DNA of 64,000 nt from Actinomyces oris (GTDB taxonomy: Bacteria; Actinomycetota; Actinomycetes; Actinomycetales; Actinomycetaceae): positions 310,001 through 374,000 of the forward strand of contig NZ_CP014232.1 of the NCBI RefSeq assembly GCF_001553935.1, in the 5' to 3' direction. The stretch's first letter is position 1. The number at the start of each line of letters is the position of its first letter. The position numbers were made by a program, and so were the translations under genes. The notes beneath the pieces are model-generated. The model searched no databases. It saw only the letters and a program-made list of their open reading frames with translations, and was not told where the DNA came from. Shown in pieces: positions 32,902-41,037 of the stretch.

Positions 32902-34355
32902 ACCAGGATGCTCTCCAGCTCGTGAATGCTCTCGTCCATCGCAGCCGGGTTGTCGAACCAGTACTCGCGCACCAGCGGCTCCAGCTCGTAGCGCACCACC
33001 GAGGTCACGTCCGCATCCGTGCCCGCAGGGTTCTCGGGGCCGGCCGCAGGCAGGCACAGGTAGGAGTGTCCGATCTGGAACCCGGGCCCGAGGGCCTCGT
33101 CCTCGGCGATCCGCTGGTTGAGGCGGCGTACGACGTCGACCAGCGCTTCCAGCCTCGCGCTGCCCACGGCTTCGACGTGCCTGAGGAACCCGGGGTGGTC
33201 AAGGGCCGGCCTCATCTCGAAGAAGGCGAAGCGGCGCCGCAGCGCGTAGTCGATGAGGGCCAGGCCCCGGTCGGCGGTGTTCATCATGCCGATGATGTGG
33301 AGCCGCTTCGGGACGGACAGCAGCTCCCCGGACACGGGCAGGCGCAGCGCCTCCCCACGGTGCTCGGCCTCGATGAGCATGAGCAGCTCACCGAAGGCCT
33401 TGGAGATGTTGGCCCGGTTGATCTCGTCGATGATGAACACGTAGTCCCGTCCCGGGTCGGCGGCGGCACGCCGACAGAACCTGGCGAAGACGCCCTCGGC
33501 GGCCGCGAACCCGCCCTCGGCCGTGGGGCGCAGCCCGACGACGACGTCCTCATAGGCGGTCGACTGATGGAACTGCACCACCTCCACCCGCGAGTCATCC
33601 GTCTGGCCCATGAGGGCGTAGGCCAGGCGCTTGGCCGCGAAGGTTTTTCCCGTGCCCGGAGCGCCCTGGAGGATGAGGTTCTTCTTGCGTCGCAGCAGCC
33701 CGAGCATCTGCTCCAGGTCCTCGGGGCCGACGAACACCTCGGCCAGGAAGCTCTCCCGCATGTAGATGTCGGCGACATCGGGCTCATCAGCGTCCCGGGG
33801 ACTCGCGGCAGGGTCGAGAGTCGTGGACGAGTCAGGGTGGTTCCGGTCCCGGAACAGCGATTCGAGCTGGGCCGGGTTGTAACTGGTCTCCTGTGTGAGG
33901 CGCTGTAGTGTCACTCGGCGAACCCCTCGTTGCAGCGGCCAGGAGCCGACATGCGTCCACTCGATGTCGCGCACGCAGCGGTAGGCGGGCCGGGCGTCGT
34001 CGTAACGGAACTCCGAGCAGACGACGCCGCGCCCGATGATCTCGGTGGGACCGCGCCGGGCGTAAACGACGTCGCCGGGACGCATCGTGCGGGTGAAGTC
34101 CCGGATCATTCCCGCCGCGCCTGTCGGCCTGCCGCCCCAGTCCCCGTAGCCGGCCTCCAGCGCCTCGATGACGGCTTCCTCATTCGGGTAGCTGGTGGGG
34201 TCACCGATCCGGTCCCAGTTGAGCGCCATGATCCCGGCCGTTCGAAACTCCTCCCACTTCCCGGCGCCCTCGCCCGGGACGTAGAGCCAGTAGCCGCGCT
34301 CCTGCTCCTCGGCCGTCTGAGCATCCTTATCCGACGCCGTCATCGGCTCACTCAT
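32898..34355 (-). CDS. mcrB: McrB-like AAA+ GTPase with EVE/PUA-like N-terminal domain
   Basis: This 485-residue protein has an N-terminal domain (about residues 20-155: YWLYVPGEGAGKWEEF, GDVVYARRGPTEIIGRGVV) that resembles EVE/PUA-type modified-base readers, a linker, and an AAA+ motor. The motor has Walker A GAPGTGKT (231-238), Walker B VFIIDE (306-311), the McrB-type MMNTADR (357-363) and arginine-finger ALRRRF (371-376). GGAGGAATC precedes the ATG at 34355. The N-terminal domain should decide which modified DNA is restricted. The pair forms a type IV restriction system against modified phage or foreign DNA. Confidence 0.93.
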   Translation of the reverse strand: MSEPMTASDKDAQTAEEQERGYWLYVPGEGAGKWEEFRTAGIMALNWDRIGDPTSYPNEEAVIEALEAGYGDWGGRPTGAAGMIRDFTRTMRPGDVVYARRGPTEIIGRGVVCSEFRYDDARPAYRCVRDIEWTHVGSWPLQRGVRRVTLQRLTQETSYNPAQLESLFRDRNHPDSSTTLDPAASPRDADEPDVADIYMRESFLAEVFVGPEDLEQMLGLLRRKKNLILQGAPGTGKTFAAKRLAYALMGQTDDSRVEVVQFHQSTAYEDVVVGLRPTAEGGFAAAEGVFARFCRRAAADPGRDYVFIIDEINRANISKAFGELLMLIEAEHRGEALRLPVSGELLSVPKRLHIIGMMNTADRGLALIDYALRRRFAFFEMRPALDHPGFLRHVEAVGSARLEALVDVVRRLNQRIAEDEALGPGFQIGHSYLCLPAAGPENPAGTDADVTSVVRYELEPLVREYWFDNPAAMDESIHELESILV

Positions 34356-34472
34356 GATTCCTCCTCGTCGCCCATGCCCGCGGCGCTGTGGGCACGTCCA
34401 GGGGGAATAGTAGTGCCGGCTCACCCCATCGGTACCAGCCGGGTACGCGCACCTCCGGGTCTGGACATCCGA

Positions 34473-34690
34473 TGCCGTCGGGGACATTCCGCACGGCCGG
34501 GTGCGTGTCCTTCCGGCCGGGGGCATTCGACGCCGTCGGGGACCGGATTCCTGTCCCCCAACGCGCAGGCTGTCCCCGACCGGGAGGGAATGCACCCCCA
34601 CGCGCAGGATGTCCCCGTCGAGACCGGCCGCCCAGGCCTCGTGTCGGTCCAGTGCCGACCCGTGCCGGGCCAGTGCCAGGTCAGCACCAG
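34473..34690. repeat. G/C-box array A3
   Basis: Boxes at 34480, 34499, 34519, 34538 (G type) and 34553, 34572, 34592, 34611 (C type) again show 19/20/19 spacing. The right flank (GTCGAGACCGGCCGCCCAGG and about 25 more bases) is shared with A4 but not with A1/A2. It lies between the divergent mcrB and antitoxin genes, so it overlaps both upstream regions. Confidence 0.85.
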
Positions 34691-34716
34691 AGGCCCTTAC
34701 CCAACGCCCTATCTGA

Positions 34717-34729
34717 TACCAGTCTGGTA
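34717..34729. promoter_or_regulatory. Candidate antitoxin operator
   Basis: TACCA-GTC-TGGTA is an inverted repeat 26 bases before the antitoxin start codon. Such short palindromes are the usual target of ribbon-helix-helix antitoxins that repress their own operon. This is inferred from position. Confidence 0.5.
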
Positions 34730-34755
34730 CCACCTGCTACTGTGGAGGCATGGCG

Positions 34756-34953
34756 ATGACATTGCGCTTGAGCAAAGAGGATGAGCGGCTGCTCGCGCTC
34801 CTTGCGGAGGAGGACGGAGTCAGCCGCCAGGAGGCGACGATCCGGGCGATCCACGAGGTGGCCGCGCGCCGCGGACATGAGCAGCGAGTCGCGGACGCCT
34901 CCGCCCGCATCCGCAACCGGTATGCCGAAGTCCTGGAACGCCTCGGCCGCTGA
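34756..34953 (+). CDS. Ribbon-helix-helix antitoxin
   Basis: This 65-residue protein begins MTLRLSKEDERLLALLAEEDGVSRQEATIRAI, the beta-strand plus two helices of a CopG/MetJ-type DNA-binding fold. GGAGG at 34744-34748 is seven bases before this ATG and only one base before the ATG at 34750, so 34756 is preferred. It precedes the Doc-like toxin by 10 bases. The charged C-terminal part would wrap and neutralise the toxin. Confidence 0.85.
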   Translation: MTLRLSKEDERLLALLAEEDGVSRQEATIRAIHEVAARRGHEQRVADASARIRNRYAEVLERLGR

Positions 34954-34963
34954 TCGGGCAGAG

Positions 34964-35341
34964 ATGGTCGAGTACCTGACGCTCGAGGACGCACTGTCAC
35001 TCATTGAGGACCTCGCTGTGGGACCGGTCCGGGATCTCGGCCTGCTCGACTCGGCGCTGCACCGACCTGCGACCATGCTCTGGGGACACGACGCTTACGC
35101 CACAATCGACGAGAAGGCGGCGGCGCTGCTCGATTCCCTGGTCCGCAATCATCCACTGGTGGATGGCAACAAGCGCCTGGGGTGGTTGGCCACGCTGGTC
35201 TTCCTGGACATCAACGGCCACGGGGTCGAGGCCCCCGACGACGACGCCTACCAGTTGGTGATCGACGTCGCCGCTGGGAAGCTCTCACTCAAGGAGATCA
35301 CTGCGGCCCTGTCTCAATGGCACGGCCGCGACTCAGAATAG
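34964..35341 (+). CDS. doc: Fic/Doc family toxin
   Basis: This 125-residue toxin has the Doc-type motif HPLVDGNKR at residues 63-71, close to the Fic consensus HxFx(D/E)GNxxR; the catalytic histidine is 63. Doc of phage P1 phosphorylates elongation factor Tu and stops translation. The neighbour here is a ribbon-helix-helix antitoxin rather than Phd. A longer frame from 34781 overlaps the antitoxin and is rejected. The ATG at 34964 gives the usual family length. Confidence 0.9.
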   Translation: MVEYLTLEDALSLIEDLAVGPVRDLGLLDSALHRPATMLWGHDAYATIDEKAAALLDSLVRNHPLVDGNKRLGWLATLVFLDINGHGVEAPDDDAYQLVIDVAAGKLSLKEITAALSQWHGRDSE

Positions 35342-35411
35342 AGCAGCACGGTGGAGCAAGGCGTCGACCTCTCAGCTGAGAGACGCACACCTCCGGGCCC
35401 GGGCGTCGGGC

Positions 35412-35650
35412 GCCATCGGGGACATTCCACGCGGCCGGGGACATTTCCGTGCGGCCGGGGGCATTCGACGCCGTCGGGGACCGGATTCCTGTCCCCCAGC
35501 GCGCAGCTTGTCCCCGGCCGGAAGAAAGTGCACCCCCACGCGCAGGATGTCCCCGGCCGGAAGAAAGTGCACCCCCACGCGCAGGATGTCCCCGTCGAGA
35601 CCGGCCGCCCAGGCCTCGTGTCGGTCCAGTGCCGATCAGTGCCAGGCCAG
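35412..35650. repeat. G/C-box array A4, with a tandem 39-bp duplication
   Basis: G boxes at 35418, 35437, 35457, 35476 and C boxes at 35491, 35510, 35530, 35549, 35569, 35588 keep the 19/20 spacing; one 39-bp unit is present twice (35509 and 35548). The right flank matches A3, so the antitoxin-toxin pair sits between direct repeats. Downstream to about 35740, short CAGTGCC and CCAGCACC words recur in an imperfect run. Confidence 0.85.
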
Positions 35651-35742
35651 CACCGGGACAGTGCCGACCAGTGCCAGACCAACACCAACCCAGGTCCTGA
35701 CCCAACGCCCGGACCAGCACCGGACCAGCGTCCATCCAGCGC

Positions 35743-36552
35743 TCAGGCCGGTGCCCGCAGCACCACGATGCGCTCGGAGAGTCTGCCCACCAGCGGCAGC
35801 CGCGTCAGGGGCGCGAGCAGGGGGTGGTAGCGCGCGATGGTGCGGGTGAAGGGGACGTCGTGGAGCAGCGTGTAGGCGGGGGCCACCGTCCGGTGAAACT
35901 CGGCCGCGCTGGAGCAGCCGTAGGTGTAGCGCGCCCCCGCGTCCTCCACTGAGCGCTCCCGGCCGTACTTCTGGAACAGGCGGGGCATGACCTCGATGAG
36001 GACGGTCGCACCGGGCAGGCGCGCAGCGACGATGTCCAGGAGCGTGCGCACCTCCTCCTGCTCGAGGTACATGCTCAGTCCCTCGATGATGACAAGCACG
36101 TGGCGGCTCATGTCCTCCAGCTGGTCGGGCCAGTCGGGGTCGAGGGCGGAGGCGGCAATGGTGCGGTGACGCTCGCCGTCCTCGAGCAGCCGACGTCGTA
36201 GCGCGATGACGTCGGGTAGGTCGAGGTCGTACCAGGTGACGCACCCGTCGTCGAGGCGCTGGAAACGGGTGTCGAGCCCGCAGGCGATGTTGACCACCGT
36301 GCAGCCGGGGTGGGTGTCCAGGTACCCGGCCACGAGCGGGTCGAGCGTGAGGGTGCGCAGCACGACGCCGTCGGCCATGAGCCGGTCCTGTCTGGCCATG
36401 GTGAAGTCGTAGTCGAGCCGGGAGACGAGCTCAACGGCGGCAGGGTCTGTGAAGCGCGGCCGTTCGGAGAGCGTGTGCTCCGCCCTGGCATGGAGGGTCA
36501 ACAGCATCGTCTTGCTGACACTGGTCAGGTCTGCTGTCTCGTGTGCGCTCAC
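35743..36552 (-). CDS. SAM-dependent methyltransferase, LCM/Tcmp family
   Basis: This 269-residue protein has the leucine-carboxymethyltransferase-like fold. VVNIACGLDTRFQRLDDG (about residues 85-102) is the SAM-binding motif, followed by WYDLDLPDVIALRR and VLVIIEGLSMYLEQEEV (about 152-168). Members of this family in actinobacteria modify small polyketides or unknown acids. The native substrate cannot be told. It begins close to nothing co-oriented and stands alone. Confidence 0.88.
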   Translation of the reverse strand: MSAHETADLTSVSKTMLLTLHARAEHTLSERPRFTDPAAVELVSRLDYDFTMARQDRLMADGVVLRTLTLDPLVAGYLDTHPGCTVVNIACGLDTRFQRLDDGCVTWYDLDLPDVIALRRRLLEDGERHRTIAASALDPDWPDQLEDMSRHVLVIIEGLSMYLEQEEVRTLLDIVAARLPGATVLIEVMPRLFQKYGRERSVEDAGARYTYGCSSAAEFHRTVAPAYTLLHDVPFTRTIARYHPLLAPLTRLPLVGRLSERIVVLRAPA

Positions 36553-36651
36553 GCGGTCAATTCTGCGACGCCCGCGGCTCAGGGAACCACCCCTGTCAGA
36601 AAAACTGTCTGCGCCACCCGTTCCCGCTGCCCGCCGCGCGGCTCAGTCCGC

Positions 36652-37431
36652 TCAGTCCTCTTCGAGGACCCCGTTCCAGGCCAGGAAGCCGATGGTGCGG
36701 CGCATGGCCTCCTCCCAGTTGGCGTCGCCGAAGCCGTGGGCGGCGCCAGGGATGGTGACGAGTTCTGCGTCGGGGGTGGCGCTCACGGCGGCCCGGGAGA
36801 CCTCGATGGGCACGGCGCGGTCCTGGTCCCCGTGGACGATGAGGACGGGGCGGCGGTAGGTGGCCAGCTCGGCCCCGACCTCCAGATTCCAGCCGTCGAC
36901 GGCGTAGGCGCGCCCCAGGCGGGTGCCCGCCCAGTCGAACTCCTCGGGAACGGCCGCCGGCGTGCGGAAGGCGGCACGCAGGTTCTCCCCCAGCCGCAGG
37001 GCCGGGTACCACAGGGCCAGGGCGGTGATCCGCTGCGGGTGGCGGGCGGCCGCGAGCGCTGCGACCGCTCCGCCCAAGCTCAGCCCGAACAGGGCGACCC
37101 GGGAGGCGTCGACCTCCGGCCAGGCGCAGGCGGCATTGAGGACGGCTTCGAGGTCGGCCAGCTCGGTGAGGGCCGACATCGCGGTGGTCTCGCCCTGGCT
37201 GGCGCTGCCGCCGCCCCCGCGGAAGTCGAAGCAGATGGCCACGGCCCCGGCCGCGGCGAAGCGCCGGGCCATGGGGGCGACGCGGGTGTGGGAGCCCTCC
37301 ATGCCGTGGCAGCAGATGACCAGGGGCGCGGGGGCTGACGACGCCGTGCGCGGGACGTAGGCCAGTCCCCCGAGCCTCTGCCCCTGGACGGTGAGGGTGA
37401 CCTGCCGTGAGAGGTAGGGCTGCGTCGTCAC
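36652..37431 (-). CDS. Alpha/beta hydrolase
   Basis: This 259-residue hydrolase has the nucleophile elbow LFGLSLGGAVA, the acid in VHGDQDRAVP and the histidine in GAAHGFG, with an oxyanion strand ICCHGMEG near residue 40. The GTG at 37431 follows AAGGAG with six bases between; a longer frame to 37518 has no such site. The layout resembles dienelactone hydrolase-like or BAAT esterases; the substrate is unknown. Confidence 0.88.
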   Translation of the reverse strand: MTTQPYLSRQVTLTVQGQRLGGLAYVPRTASSAPAPLVICCHGMEGSHTRVAPMARRFAAAGAVAICFDFRGGGGSASQGETTAMSALTELADLEAVLNAACAWPEVDASRVALFGLSLGGAVAALAAARHPQRITALALWYPALRLGENLRAAFRTPAAVPEEFDWAGTRLGRAYAVDGWNLEVGAELATYRRPVLIVHGDQDRAVPIEVSRAAVSATPDAELVTIPGAAHGFGDANWEEAMRRTIGFLAWNGVLEED

Positions 37432-37520
37432 GTGTTCTCCTTGCTGCCTGGGGCCGGCAATGGGAACCGGCCCGGCGGCCATCGTAGACGGGCCGCCGGG
37501 GCGGGTAATGACGCGCAACG

Positions 37521-38299
37521 TCAGCGGTAGACCTCTGCGGAAGCCTTCTCGTCGTAGCGGGCCACGAGGACCAGGCCGGACAGGGCGTAGGGGCCGCCGA
37601 TGTAGGGCATGACCTGGACCAGGGCGGCGGCCACCTTCTGGCGGGAGGAGCCGGCCCGGATCGCCCCGGCCACGTGCGGGCGCAGCTGGGTGGTGGCGCC
37701 GATGGCGGCGATGGCCACGAGGCTGATGAGCTCGCGCTGGGCGACGTCGAGGCCGCCGCGGGTGGCGAAGTCGCCGAAGGCGGAGGAGGTCAGCAGGTGG
37801 GGCACGAACTCGTCGAAGGGCTTAGGCAGGGCGGAGAAGACCTCCTTGACCTCGTTGCCGTACAGCGGGGCCTGGATGGCGGCGCCGGCCTGCTCGCGGG
37901 CACTGGGGTCAGTGGCATCGACGGTGCCGGCATTCTCCAGGGGCAGGGAGATGCCGTTGGCCTCGAAGACCCCGTTGGCGATGTCGATGGCATTGAGGGT
38001 CTTGGGGAAACCGATGTAGGGGCGCACTGGTAGATGGTCTCGCGCAGCTGGAGCGGGCTGGCTCCGATGTTGAGGGCGGCCCCCACGTGGGCCTGCAGCT
38101 GCGGGAGGGTCTGCATGGCGGTCAGGGCGGTGATGGTGAGCAGCTCGCGCTCGACGTCGGTGAGGACGCCCGTGGAGAAGGCCTCGTCGAAGATCCCGTT
38201 CTGGAGGATGTCGAACAGCTCGGGGTCCGTGGGGTGAGGTTGGGGCTCCACCCCGAACAGCCTGGTGAAGGTCTCACGTGCTTGAGGTGTCAGCGCCAT
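37521..38299 (-). pseudogene. Carboxymuconolactone decarboxylase family protein, frameshifted
   Basis: The first frame (38299 downward) reads 94 codons of a CMD-like protein up to IYQCAP. The second frame begins PYIGFPKTLNAIDIANGVFE and continues with a second CMD repeat to the stop at 37521. The junction is a run of four G at 38019-38022; one more base makes a single protein of about 260 residues with two CMD domains (the second carrying ELISLVAIAAIG). Such proteins are alkylhydroperoxidase-like. A sequencing error or a true break are both possible. Confidence 0.85.
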
Positions 38300-38371
38300 G
38301 GAGGGCTCCTTGGGATGTATGGGTGGCTCCTGCTGAGCATGTCACGTCCGTCGCTCGCGCGACAGGCTCTC

Positions 38372-40990
38372 TCACGCCCCGTCACCGGTCCTCCGCGCGA
38401 AGTGAGCACGTACGTCAGCCGCAGTGATCCATCCTCGCTCTTCACCTGAGCGGCGACCGGCCTCTGCTTCCGCGAGCAGTCTCCGTCCGGAACCGGCCAA
38501 CCTCCATACCGCGTGGATGACGCGGGCGGCCTGCTTCTCGAGCTCGTCGCGCGTCAGACTCACGCCTCCGTCTTCCGGCGCGATCCGGCCATCCGGCCCG
38601 CGGCCTGCGCTCCCCCGTTCCAGGGCCGCCAGGAGGTCCTCCCGGTCCGTCTCGCCTCCGGGCATGAAGAGCTCGTTACCTGCCTTGATGGTGGCAGCCG
38701 CGGTGGCGCGCGGGTGCTTCATGTCGCTGCGGGTCATGCCGTCGACGACCCAGTCGGTCATGACCAGTCCGTCGAAGCCCCACTCCCGGCGCAGGATCAC
38801 CTCGAGCAGCTGGGCCGACTCGGAGGTGTGGACGCCGTTGATGAGGTTGTAGGAAGTCATGACGGCGGCGGGGCGGGCCTGGCGCACGCAGATCTCGAAG
38901 GCGCGCAGGTAGAGGTCGCGCAGGGCTCGGGGGCTGACCCGACTGTTGGAGTTGAGGCGATTGGTCTCCTGGTTGTTGCAGGCCAGATGTTTGATGGTCA
39001 CGCCCCGCCCCGGGTGGGACTGGACCCCGTGGGTGATGGCGGCGGCGATGCGTCCGGCCAGCAGCGGGTCCTCGGAGAGGTACTCGAAGTTGCGTCCGCA
39101 CAGGACGCTGCGGTGCAGGTTGAAGGCGGGGGCGAGCCAGAGGTGGACGCCGAAGCGCTCCATCTCGGCCCCGACGACGTCGCCGAGTTGCTCGGCCAGC
39201 GCAGGGTTCCAGGACTGGGCGAGCGCGGTGCCGATGGGGATGGCGGTGGTGTACTGCTCACGGATCTCGGCGGGTTCGCGGGGTTCTGGCTCGTCGGCGA
39301 TGCCGAGGGCCTCACGTCCGGCGTCGTCCATGAGGTCGAGGAAGGTGGCGGGCAGGCTGGAGTCGCCCAGGGAGAAGGGGCCCTCGGCGTCGACGCCGTA
39401 GGTGGGGGCCAGGCGCAGGCCGGCGGGCCCGTCGGCCATGATGATGCTGGGCAGGCCGGGGATCCGGGTGGTGGTCTGTCCCGCCGCGCCGATGACGGTG
39501 GTGGAGGCGGCCCCGACGATGGAGCCAGACTCCTCGCCGCGGCGGTAGTCGCCCAAGACGGTGTGGATGAGCTCGTCGTCGGAGAGCTCTCGGGCCAGGG
39601 TGAGGGCCTGCCTGACGTCCTCCGGCGCTGCCTGCTCATCGGGTTCGGCGTGGTCCGGCAGGCGCAGGTCGGCCGGGTCGACGGTGAGCACCGGCAGGCC
39701 GGCCGGGATGTCGAGGACCGCTGGCGCCTCGGGCTTCCAGTCGGTGAAGCCGGGCTCCCCCAGGTCACCGGTGAGGTGTCGCACGGTTGCGTCCTGGGCG
39801 AGCTCGACGACGGCGACGGGACTCAGCTGCCGGCTGGAGGTTCCCGCCCGCAGCATGTAGCGCCCGGCCTCCAGGACCGTGGCACGGGCGGCCTCGTCGT
39901 AGGAGGCCAGGTCGGTCAGATCGACGTCGACGGTGATCCGTGCCGTGGCGCCGGGGGTGATCTCGTCGGTCTTCGTGAAGCCGGCCAGCGCCTGGAGCGG
40001 CTGGTCGAGGCGTCCGGCAGGCACACTGGCGTAGACCTGGATGGCCTCTTTGCCCAGGTAGCCGCCGGTATTGGTGACATCGATGTCGATGCTCACGCGG
40101 GCGCCGTCGAGGCTCACCTGGCGGATCTGGACGTCGAAGGTCGTGTAGCCCAGGCCGAATCCGAAGGGGAAGAGCGGCTCCTTGCCGGTCGAGTCGTAGA
40201 AGCGGTAGCCGACGTAGATGCCCTCGCGGTAGTGAGTGTCGTCCGGGTCGCCGAAGTCGCCAATCTGGTCGTCCTCGTCCCAGGCGGCCCAGGTGGTGGC
40301 GAGTTTTCCGGAGGGGTAGGCCCTTCCCAGGAGGACGTCGGCGAAGGCGTCGCCGACGGTCGCGCCGAGCTGGGAGAGCAGGAGGATGTTGGCAACGTCG
40401 CCCAGCGGGCTGAGGTCGACGACGCCGCCCACGTTGAGTACGAGGAGGAACCGCTCGAAGCGCCCGTTGAGGTCGAGAATGTCGCGGATCTCGGTGTCGG
40501 TGAGCCTGAGGTCTCCGGCCTCGGGAATGCGGTCGCTGCCTTCCCCGGAGGTTCGGGACAGGACGTAGACGGCTGCGTGCGGGTCGGTGCCGGCCTGGAT
40601 ATCGAGGGGGATCGTGTACTCCGGCTCGGGCATGACCGAGCCCATGCCGACCATGATGGCGGGGACGCCGCGCTTGGCGGCCTCGGCCCTGATACCGGCG
40701 ATGAAGTCCTGGTGGGCCTGGAGACGGATACGCTCATAGGCCTCCAGCCATGGCCGGGTGACGATGGTGAAGCCGCCCGCCTCCAGGCCCTCCTCGATGG
40801 TGGTGACGTGGCGGGAGTTGACGTCTCCGCTGCCGGTTCCGCCCTTGATGGTATGTCGCGCACCGGAGCCGAACAGGGCGATCTCGCCCGGCTCAGCCAA
40901 GGGGAAGGCGCCATTGGAGCGCAGTAGCACCATGCACTCGGGGGCGAGAGCGCGGACGGCGGCGAGGTGGTCGGTCTCATGAGTGCTCAT
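38372..40990 (-). CDS. GH3 family glycoside hydrolase with reversed domain order
   Basis: This 872-residue enzyme, probably a beta-glucosidase, has the GH3 domains in reversed order: the alpha/beta sandwich domain comes first (ARHTIKGGTGSGDVN, about residues 45-59; WDEDDQIGDF), then a fibronectin-type III domain (around 290-400), then the TIM-barrel catalytic domain at the C-terminus with DGPAGLRLAPTYG, CGRNFEYLSEDP, VKHLACNN-like IKHLACNNQE and the nucleophile Asp in LVMTDWVVDG. Reversed GH3 enzymes are known from some gut and rumen bacteria. There is no signal peptide. Two ATGs lie six bases apart; the second (40990) has better spacing from GGAG. Confidence 0.9.
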   Translation of the reverse strand: MSTHETDHLAAVRALAPECMVLLRSNGAFPLAEPGEIALFGSGARHTIKGGTGSGDVNSRHVTTIEEGLEAGGFTIVTRPWLEAYERIRLQAHQDFIAGIRAEAAKRGVPAIMVGMGSVMPEPEYTIPLDIQAGTDPHAAVYVLSRTSGEGSDRIPEAGDLRLTDTEIRDILDLNGRFERFLLVLNVGGVVDLSPLGDVANILLLSQLGATVGDAFADVLLGRAYPSGKLATTWAAWDEDDQIGDFGDPDDTHYREGIYVGYRFYDSTGKEPLFPFGFGLGYTTFDVQIRQVSLDGARVSIDIDVTNTGGYLGKEAIQVYASVPAGRLDQPLQALAGFTKTDEITPGATARITVDVDLTDLASYDEAARATVLEAGRYMLRAGTSSRQLSPVAVVELAQDATVRHLTGDLGEPGFTDWKPEAPAVLDIPAGLPVLTVDPADLRLPDHAEPDEQAAPEDVRQALTLARELSDDELIHTVLGDYRRGEESGSIVGAASTTVIGAAGQTTTRIPGLPSIIMADGPAGLRLAPTYGVDAEGPFSLGDSSLPATFLDLMDDAGREALGIADEPEPREPAEIREQYTTAIPIGTALAQSWNPALAEQLGDVVGAEMERFGVHLWLAPAFNLHRSVLCGRNFEYLSEDPLLAGRIAAAITHGVQSHPGRGVTIKHLACNNQETNRLNSNSRVSPRALRDLYLRAFEICVRQARPAAVMTSYNLINGVHTSESAQLLEVILRREWGFDGLVMTDWVVDGMTRSDMKHPRATAAATIKAGNELFMPGGETDREDLLAALERGSAGRGPDGRIAPEDGGVSLTRDELEKQAARVIHAVWRLAGSGRRLLAEAEAGRRSGEERGWITAADVRAHFARRTGDGA

Positions 40991-41037
40991 ACGCATCTAC
41001 TCCAGGACGTGTCGTGACAAGAAACCCACGGTACGGC

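Noticed and set aside
30958..35650. Protein-coding frames with 13-residue repeats across the A arrays
   Set aside because: The 39-base spacing gives an in-frame look in several frames on both strands, but box spacing of 19/20 breaks the reading frame between copies and there are no ribosome-binding sites.
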